Source: Gammaproteobacteria bacterium (GTDB taxonomy: Bacteria; Pseudomonadota; Gammaproteobacteria; HK1). Taken from it: a DNA stretch of 64,000 bases. Within the stretch, counting starts at the first letter, position 1, and each line of letters starts with the position of its first letter. The notes under the pieces are model-generated. The model saw nothing but the letters and a program-made list of their open reading frames with translations. It did not search any database and was not told the DNA's origin. Positions 58,294 to 64,000 of this stretch are shown in pieces. A program made the translations under genes and the position numbers. Location of the stretch: the NCBI GenBank assembly GCA_009937425.1, contig JAACFO010000004.1, forward strand, positions 1 through 64,000, given 5' to 3'.

Positions 58294-58431
58294 ATGGAGA
58301 GCACCGTCCGCGTGAAGTCCGACTACGTCAACAGCGGCACCTACAAGATCGAGATCGCCGACAAGCGCTACCCCGCCCGCGCCTCGTTGTGTCCGATGTA
58401 CGCTCCGAAGGGACTTCGAATCTGTTCCTAG
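58294..58431 (+). pseudogene. Short C-terminal fragment resembling GcvT-like/FAD oxidoreductase tail
   Basis: MESTVRVKSDYVNSGTYKIEIADKRYPARASLCPMYAPKGLRICS*. Confidence 0.4.
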
Positions 58432-58455
58432 AAGCGGAGGAGAACAGTCAATACG

Positions 58456-59376
58456 ATGGCAAAGAGACGAAAGGGCAAGAAAGGCCACCGCCAACGGAGC
58501 GAGAAGCGTCACCCGACGGATCCTGCTCGGACGCCTGCGCCACGCGCCCGTGATTTCGGTGGATTGAACCGGCTGATACTCGGCCTGGCAGTGGCCGGGA
58601 TGGCGCTGACTGCCTACCTGACCGCCGTGAAGTGGCTCGGGACGACGCCGCTTTACTGCGGCACGGAATCAAGCTGCGATATTGTCCAGAGCAGTCGTTG
58701 GTCGACCCTGCTCGGATTTCCGTTATCGTTCTGGGGTTTCCTGACCTATGCCGTGCTGGCTGCGCTCATGTGGAAGATGCGCCGGCGCCGCTCGACGTGG
58801 TCCAAGGCGGCCCTCGTGGCTTGCATCGGCGTCGGCATCAGCATCTACCTCACCGCAGTCTCCGTTTTCGAGATCCAGGCGACCTGCATGTACTGCCTTG
58901 CGTCGCTCGCCATCATGACGGCGATCTTCGCCCTGCTGTGTTGGGCGAGGCCCGAGCAGATCCCGGGATTCCAGTGGAAGACCTGGCTTCCGACGGCCGC
59001 TCTCTCGGCCGCCCTCGTGGTCGGTGCTCTACATCTTCACTACAGCGGCGCGTTCGACCCGGCGGCGGGACCGGAGAAGCCTTACCTCGCGGCCCTCGCG
59101 ACCCATCTCGAGGAATCTGGGGCGAAGTTCTACGGCGCCTACTGGTGCCCACGCTGCCAGGAGCAGAAGGAACTCTTCGGAGCCTCGGCCAAACGCTTGC
59201 CCTATGTCGAGTGCAAACCAGGCGGCCCGAATGGTCCGGAAACGGTTTCGTGCGCGGCCAAGAATATCGAAAACTATCCCACCTGGATAATCGGCGGCCG
59301 ACGGTACATCGGTGTGCGGGACCCTAAGACGCTTGCTACGCACTCCGGCTTCCGATGGGAAGACCCTTCGCGGTGA
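58456..59376 (+). CDS. Vitamin K epoxide reductase family protein fused to thioredoxin-like domain (cassette cargo 2)
   Basis: YCGTESSCDIVQSSRWSTLLGFPLSFWGFLTYAVLAAL...CMYCLASLAIMTAIF; C-term GAKFYGAYWCPRCQEQKELFG. Confidence 0.93.
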   Translation: MAKRRKGKKGHRQRSEKRHPTDPARTPAPRARDFGGLNRLILGLAVAGMALTAYLTAVKWLGTTPLYCGTESSCDIVQSSRWSTLLGFPLSFWGFLTYAVLAALMWKMRRRRSTWSKAALVACIGVGISIYLTAVSVFEIQATCMYCLASLAIMTAIFALLCWARPEQIPGFQWKTWLPTAALSAALVVGALHLHYSGAFDPAAGPEKPYLAALATHLEESGAKFYGAYWCPRCQEQKELFGASAKRLPYVECKPGGPNGPETVSCAAKNIENYPTWIIGGRRYIGVRDPKTLATHSGFRWEDPSR

Positions 59377-59456
59377 GTGAGTGGGATTCAGATAGCGCGT
59401 CCGTAATCGCATCTACTCCGTCGGGGGCATCGATCTAATTTCCGCCACGAGACGCC

Positions 59457-59596
59457 CTCCTGGTTCGAAGTCACACGGACTAATTCAACATTTCAGCTAG
59501 AACAGTCACTTGCGACGCTTTCCGCATTCGCAAAACCAACGTAACTCGCTGATTTCCCGCTTCACTAAATGTCACAGTGGCACAAATGTGACACAC
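59457..59596 (-). repeat. Cassette repeat copy 3 (tRNA part reduced to anticodon-loop region)
   Basis: Minus strand VCHICATVTFSEAGNQRVTLVLRMRKASQVTVLAEMLN* ... GACTTCGAACCAGGAGG. Confidence 0.82.
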
Positions 59597-59802
59597 GTCG
59601 CCCCGGACGAACTAGTATGCTTTGTGAGTGAGCCGATCCCGATCGAAAGCAGTCTTTGAATGTTTGTTGTCGCCTCGGGCAGGGATTGAAGAGCACGCAG
59701 TCTTGTGTTGACTATGCCGCCTGCCTATCCGTTTAGAAGTGTTCTGCTGGAGTTGTCGTAGAATCCGTATTTTTCTCTCAGATTCGTCAACCTCGTCACT
59801 CT

Positions 59803-60807
59803 ATGGATATAGTTACACAAGGCATCTTAGGTGCGACCGTTGCTCAGTCTGTTTCAAGAAAAGAGCACGTACGTTTAGCCACACTAATCGGATTAGTATC
59901 TGGCATCATTGCCGATTCCGATGTGTTTATACAGTCATCAAGTGATCCATTACTAGCCCTTGAATATCATCGTCATTTTACCCACTCAATCTTATTTATA
60001 CCTGTTGGCGCACTAGTCGCCTTCTTTCTCTTGTGGCCATTCTTGCGTGGGAAACTACCTCTTCGGTACCTGTATCTATACTGCTTCTTCGGCTATTTAT
60101 TAAGCGGCTTCATCGACGCCTGCACAAGCTACGGCACGTATTTGCTTTGGCCTGTGAGTGATGCACGCATCTCATGGAATGTCATATCGATTGTTGATCC
60201 CGCCTTCACATCCTTGTTATTGCTTGGAGTAGTAGCGGGATTTAGGAGTTCTAATACAAGCTATAGTCGATTGGGAATAGTGTTGGCAGGGTGCTATCTA
60301 TTGATCGCCGTTTTTCAGTTGAACAGGGCAGAGGAGTCGATTTATGAGTTAGCGGAAAAACGTGATCAAGTAATAGAGAAAATCGTGATAAAACCGACGA
60401 TGGGTAATATTCTACTCTGGCGATCTGTGTATCTATCAGAAGACAAATTCCATATTGACGTGGTACGGGTCGGATTGTCAAAACGAGTCTATCAAAATGT
60501 TTCCATTGAGAAGTTCGATATGACGAAAACACTTCCAGAATTGGACGTTGACTCCGTTTTGGCTCGCGATATACGGCGTTTCGAATACTTTTCAGATGGA
60601 TACGTCAGCCAGTATCCTGGGAAACCGGATATATTGGGTGACGTTCGCTATGCTCTGAACCCCTTGAGTGCTACGCCACTATGGGGAATTGAGTTGAACC
60701 TGGGTGATGAAAATCAGCATGTGAAATACAATGCTTATAGATATGTATCGAACGAGACTCGAAGGCAGTTTGTCAATATGCTGTTGAATAGAGAGATAGG
60801 CGACTAG
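59803..60807 (+). CDS. YdjM-like metal-dependent hydrolase, membrane (cassette cargo 3)
   Basis: MDIVTQGILGATVAQSVSRKEHVRLATLIGLVSGIIADSDVF...LEYHRHFTHSILFIPVGALVAF; notably AT-rich. Confidence 0.88.
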   Translation: MDIVTQGILGATVAQSVSRKEHVRLATLIGLVSGIIADSDVFIQSSSDPLLALEYHRHFTHSILFIPVGALVAFFLLWPFLRGKLPLRYLYLYCFFGYLLSGFIDACTSYGTYLLWPVSDARISWNVISIVDPAFTSLLLLGVVAGFRSSNTSYSRLGIVLAGCYLLIAVFQLNRAEESIYELAEKRDQVIEKIVIKPTMGNILLWRSVYLSEDKFHIDVVRVGLSKRVYQNVSIEKFDMTKTLPELDVDSVLARDIRRFEYFSDGYVSQYPGKPDILGDVRYALNPLSATPLWGIELNLGDENQHVKYNAYRYVSNETRRQFVNMLLNREIGD

Positions 60808-60940
60808 CCATCGGCGTCGACGGCTACTTTGGTATTTCAACTAGAACAGTCACTTGCGACGCTTGCCGCATTCGCAAGCTCGATGTAACTCGCTGATTTC
60901 CTGTTTCACCAAATGTCACAGTGGCACAAATTCGGCACAC
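60807..60940 (-). repeat. Cassette repeat copy 4 (tRNA half lost, hairpin and integrase-like tail retained)
   Basis: Minus strand VCQICATVTFGETGNQRVTSSLRMRQASQVTVLVEI; hairpin GCCATCG-gcgt-CGACGGC at 60807-60824 overlaps the stop of the upstream gene. Confidence 0.8.
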
Positions 60941-60989
60941 GTGGCTATCATGCTGGTGCCGAGATACAGACTCGAACTATCTCGTGATT

Positions 60990-61664
60990 ATGCAGTATAC
61001 GTTTTTCGGATCACCGTGGCTGGTGTTGCTCGCGCTGTTAATTTCTTATTCTGCTGGCGCGCCCGCCCGAGACACCGTCCTGCTCTCCGGCGAGGCACTC
61101 ATACAGGCGCTGCGTGGTGGCGGTTACAATATGTACTTCCGCCACGCAGCGACAGACTGGTCGCAGGGCGATGACGTCCGCGCAGCAGGAGATTGGGTTA
61201 GCTGTGATGATTCCCGGATTCGACAGCTCTCGGATGGCGGCCGGCGCACCGCGCGCGAGGTGGGAGAGGCGATTCGCACGCTCGGCATTCCAGTGGGTCG
61301 TGTCCTCGCGAGCCCTTATTGCCGCACGGTCGAGACGGCGCGACTGATGGCTCTCGGTCCCGTCGAGACGACGACCGACATAATGAACTTACGCGTCGCG
61401 GACTACTTTGGCGGACGCGCGGCGATTGCACGGCGCGCGCGAGCCCGTCTCGCGGTACCGCCGACGCAGGGCACCAACATAGTCCTCGTCGCACACGGCA
61501 ACGTGGCGCGCGAGGCGACGGATGTCTACCCGGGGGAAGGAGAGGGCGTGGTATTTCGCCCGGACGGAAGCGGCGGATTCGTCTTCGTGGGAAGGCTAGT
61601 GCCCGATCAGTGGGTGCGTCTCGCCGAGGCGCTGGCCGGCAAAGAACAAAAGGTGAGCCAATGA
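60990..61664 (+). CDS. Histidine phosphatase family protein (cassette cargo 4)
   Basis: LRGGGYNMYFRHAATDWSQGD...LSDGGRRTAREVGEAIRTLGIPVGRVLASPYCRTVETARL...VLVAHGN. Confidence 0.88.
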   Translation: MQYTFFGSPWLVLLALLISYSAGAPARDTVLLSGEALIQALRGGGYNMYFRHAATDWSQGDDVRAAGDWVSCDDSRIRQLSDGGRRTAREVGEAIRTLGIPVGRVLASPYCRTVETARLMALGPVETTTDIMNLRVADYFGGRAAIARRARARLAVPPTQGTNIVLVAHGNVAREATDVYPGEGEGVVFRPDGSGGFVFVGRLVPDQWVRLAEALAGKEQKVSQ

Positions 61665-61788
61665 ATCACGGGTAGCAATCCCGCTCGAGGTGCCGTGAAT
61701 TCAACCAACGTGGCCGGTCCCCGGAACGACGCCGTCAAGGCGACCTTCGAGGGGACTCTCGCAATGAATACAGTATCCAAACGAAGTC

Positions 61789-61975
61789 TAAGCCATAGAA
61801 ATCTTGGCGCGCCCGGAGGGACTCTAACCCCCGACCACTTGGTTCGAAGTCACATCGGCTAGTCTGGCATTTCAACGTAAACAGTCACTTGCGACGCTTG
61901 CCGCATCTGCAAAGCCGACCTAACCTGCTGTTTCTCTCTTTCACCAAATGTCACAGTGGCACAAATTTGGCACAC
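61789..61975 (-). repeat. Cassette repeat copy 5
   Basis: Minus strand VCQICATVTFGEREKQQVRSALQMRQASQVTVYVEMPD* then CTTCGAACCAAGTGGTCGGGGGTTAGAGTCCCTCCGGGCGCGCCA. Confidence 0.87.
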
Positions 61976-62040
61976 GCAGCTACCGGCCATATTTCAACAA
62001 GTGACCTTACTCCCGTAATTCGATCCATGCGCGATACGGG

Positions 62041-62275
62041 ATTTCCCGGAAACTTGACTCGAGGGAGGTCCCCAGATGAAACGCAAACGGTTCACCGAGG
62101 AGCAGTTCATTGCCGTGCTCAAGGAGCACGAGGCGGGTGCCAAGGTGCCCGATCTGGCCCGGCGCCACGGGACAGCGAGCACACCATCTACCGCTGGAGG
62201 CCGAAGATCAGTGGCATGGGGGTGTCCGAGGCGAAGCAGCTGCGCGAGCTCGAAGCGGAGGGAGATTCCTGAGTA
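62041..62275 (+). mobile_element. IS3-family OrfA fragment, frameshifted
   Basis: MKRKRFTEEQFIAVLKEHEAGAKVPDLARRHG in one frame continuing as SEHTIYRWRPKISGMGVSEAKQLRELEAE in another; no OrfB. Confidence 0.85.
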
Positions 62276-62334
62276 CGGACAGGGAACCAACCTCCTTTCC
62301 GGCTGCGCTGAGTCGTCTATTTGTCGATGGGAGC

Positions 62335-62733
62335 CTACAGCTTACTGTGGCCGGGTTGCGCGTAGTTGCGCTCCCGTTGGGACTGGCATCGCAGGCAACG
62401 GGCCGCGGTCGGATAGGCGGTGAGGCGTTCCGCCGCAACCTCCTGCCCGCAATCGACGCACAGCCCGAAGGTGCCCGCGGACATGCGCAGGATAGCCGCC
62501 TCAACCTCGCGGATCTCTTCGACGTGGTGGTCGATGACCGCCAGGTTGACGTCAGCCAGTAGATCGGCCACGGACTCGTCGCCCCGGTCGTGGACCCTGC
62601 CCGCCAGATCCGAATATTGTTCCTCGTCGGAGCTGTGTAGCTCCTGATGAATAGTCTCCCAGAGCTCGCGAAACCGCGCTTCCAGAGTCTCGTTCAAGTC
62701 GTGTAGCTGCGTTTGGGACAACGTGGACTGCAT
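62335..62733 (-). CDS. TraR/DksA-family zinc-finger protein
   Basis: EEIREVEAAILRMSAGTFGLCVDCGQEVAAERLTAYPTAARCLRCQ; ORF track start 62820 would overlap the FNR-type box, so Met at 62733 preferred. Confidence 0.85.
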   Translation of the reverse strand: MQSTLSQTQLHDLNETLEARFRELWETIHQELHSSDEEQYSDLAGRVHDRGDESVADLLADVNLAVIDHHVEEIREVEAAILRMSAGTFGLCVDCGQEVAAERLTAYPTAARCLRCQSQRERNYAQPGHSKL

Positions 62734-62806
62734 GCCTATCTCATCGACACTACGTTGGATATTGCCAGGTTTGATTTCCAGGCTACCCCAGCGGGTTGAC
62801 GGGTTA

Positions 62807-62820
62807 TTGATCCGAATCAA
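62807..62820. promoter_or_regulatory. FNR-type binding site between divergent genes
   Basis: TTGAT-ccga-ATCAA. Confidence 0.65.
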
Positions 62821-62920
62821 TCACCACGAGTTTGACACGCCGCAGGATGGGTAACGAATGGGTGCGAGCGCGTGCGACTCTTTCCCGGAACATCCCAGGA
62901 CTCCTTGCATTGGCGCGTAA

Positions 62921-63655
62921 TTGGCCTGTATGGACCACGTTCTCGAAAGCAGCAGCAAGAAGGTCCGAACGTTGGAAAGGTCTTTGTTGCCATTGTTCGC
63001 CACAATTGCGCTCTCGGGTTGTTTGGTAGTCAGCTCGCCCGGAGCATCGGCGGAACGCGAGGACCTGCGAATGTTGCCGAAGCCACGGTATGAGAGCGAC
63101 GTGTCGGTGGAGCAGGCATTGCGCTCGAGACGCTCTATCCGATCGTTCGAACCGGACCCGTTGACTCTGGCTGAAGTCTCACAGCTGCTGTGGGCGGCAC
63201 AAGGCGTTACCGGCTACCGCTTTCGCACGGCGCCGTCGGCGGGGGCGCTCTATCCTTTGGAGGTGCGTCTGGTGGTGGGTAACGTCGATGGCTTGCCGGC
63301 GGGCGTCTACCGCTATGTCTCACATGAGCACGCACTGGTGAAAGTACTGGAAGGCGACGTGCGCGACGAACTTGCGACGGCGGCTGTCTGGCAGGAGTGG
63401 GCAGGGAAAGGCTCTATCGTGCTGGTATTCTCGGCTGTGTATGAGAGAACTACCAAGAAGTACGGGGACCGCGGTATTCGTTATGCGCACATCGAAGTCG
63501 GGCACGCTGCGCAGAACGTCTATCTTCAAGCCGAGACACTAGGCCTCGGCACTGTAATGGTTGGTGCATTCATGGACAGTACGGTGAAGCAGTTGCTCCA
63601 GATGTCAGACGAAGAGCAGCCATTGGCAATTCTGCCCGTCGGGAGGCCGAGGTAG
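62921..63655 (+). CDS. SagB/ThcOx-type nitroreductase family protein
   Basis: VEQALRSRRSIRSFEPDPLTLAEVSQLLWAAQGVTG...RTAPSAGALYPLEVRLVVG...AHIEVGHAAQNVYLQAETLGLGTVMVGAF. Confidence 0.9.
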   Translation: MACMDHVLESSSKKVRTLERSLLPLFATIALSGCLVVSSPGASAEREDLRMLPKPRYESDVSVEQALRSRRSIRSFEPDPLTLAEVSQLLWAAQGVTGYRFRTAPSAGALYPLEVRLVVGNVDGLPAGVYRYVSHEHALVKVLEGDVRDELATAAVWQEWAGKGSIVLVFSAVYERTTKKYGDRGIRYAHIEVGHAAQNVYLQAETLGLGTVMVGAFMDSTVKQLLQMSDEEQPLAILPVGRPR

Positions 63656-63679
63656 AGGGAGATGGAAGACGATCAGCGA

Positions 63680-64000
63680 CTACTTGACGGTTATGCAGGT
63701 GCACTCGGACAGCTGACAGATCTTGTGGGATACGCTCCCCATCAGAAGGCCTCGGAGATCGGACAATCCTCTGGAACCCATGACGATCAGATCCGTACCC
63801 TCGCGAGCGGCGCACTCGAGAATGCGACCGACGGGGTCACCATGCTCAGTGATCAGAGAAACGTCTAGAACGCCTTTGTTTTTTGCCGTGTGCTCGGCCT
63901 CGGCGAGGAGCATCTTCGCGACGGCCTCCTTCATCTCCTCTTCGTGTTCCCTGCTGTCCGTTCCCCGTTCTACGGTCGCGATACCGCCCGCCACGTTTGC
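63680..64000 (-). CDS. Universal stress protein, truncated by window end
   Basis: DPVGRILECAAREGTDLIVMGSRGLSDLRGLLMGSVSHKICQLSECTCITVK. Confidence 0.88.
   Translation of the reverse strand, partial: ANVAGGIATVERGTDSREHEEEMKEAVAKMLLAEAEHTAKNKGVLDVSLITEHGDPVGRILECAAREGTDLIVMGSRGLSDLRGLLMGSVSHKICQLSECTCITVK

Noticed and set aside
56602-61975. CRISPR array
   Set aside because: The repeats are too long, divergent and separated by ~1-1.5 kb with intact genes; no cas genes
56602-61975. Classical integron attC array
   Set aside because: No IntI, and the repeats lack attC R/L boxes; they carry a tRNA 3' half and a coding tail instead

Overview
A 64 kb, mostly GC-rich chromosomal window, apparently from a sulfur-metabolising gammaproteobacterium (taxonomy is inference). 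Four main blocks are visible. (1) 1-17.5 kb is a redox/central-carbon block: malic enzyme 3' end, a DsrC-like protein, NfnAB-type ferredoxin:NADPH oxidoreductase, 2-oxoacid:ferredoxin oxidoreductase next to a large ferredoxin-tailed protein, citrate synthase, and a B-C-A-D molybdopterin oxidoreductase operon. (2) 17.5-43.8 kb holds envelope and signalling genes: a PEP-CTERM protein, a spermidine synthase-like membrane protein, tandem Usp, a 2841-aa cyclic beta-1,2-glucan synthase-like protein, c-di-GMP enzymes and a double cNMP-binding protein. (3) 43.9-47.6 kb has a translationally coupled DUF169-like gene and a fusion of a TusE/DsrC-like domain to a cysteine desulfurase, divergent from an AraC-type regulator. 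(4) 54.8-62.3 kb is a genomic island. It carries a tRNA-Met 3' fragment and five related ~135-215 bp repeats. Each repeat holds what looks like the last ~38 codons of one gene (probably a tyrosine integrase), and most also hold the 3' half of tRNA-Arg(TCG). The repeats punctuate an array of single-gene cassettes, all with the cargo on the + strand. FNR-type palindromes (TTGAT/C-N4-ATCAA) recur upstream of many of the redox genes. The two strongest candidates for something undescribed are the integron-like tRNA-Arg cassette array and the DUF169 / TusE-cysteine desulfurase pair. All calls are from reading the sequence and supplied ORFs; no database search was run.
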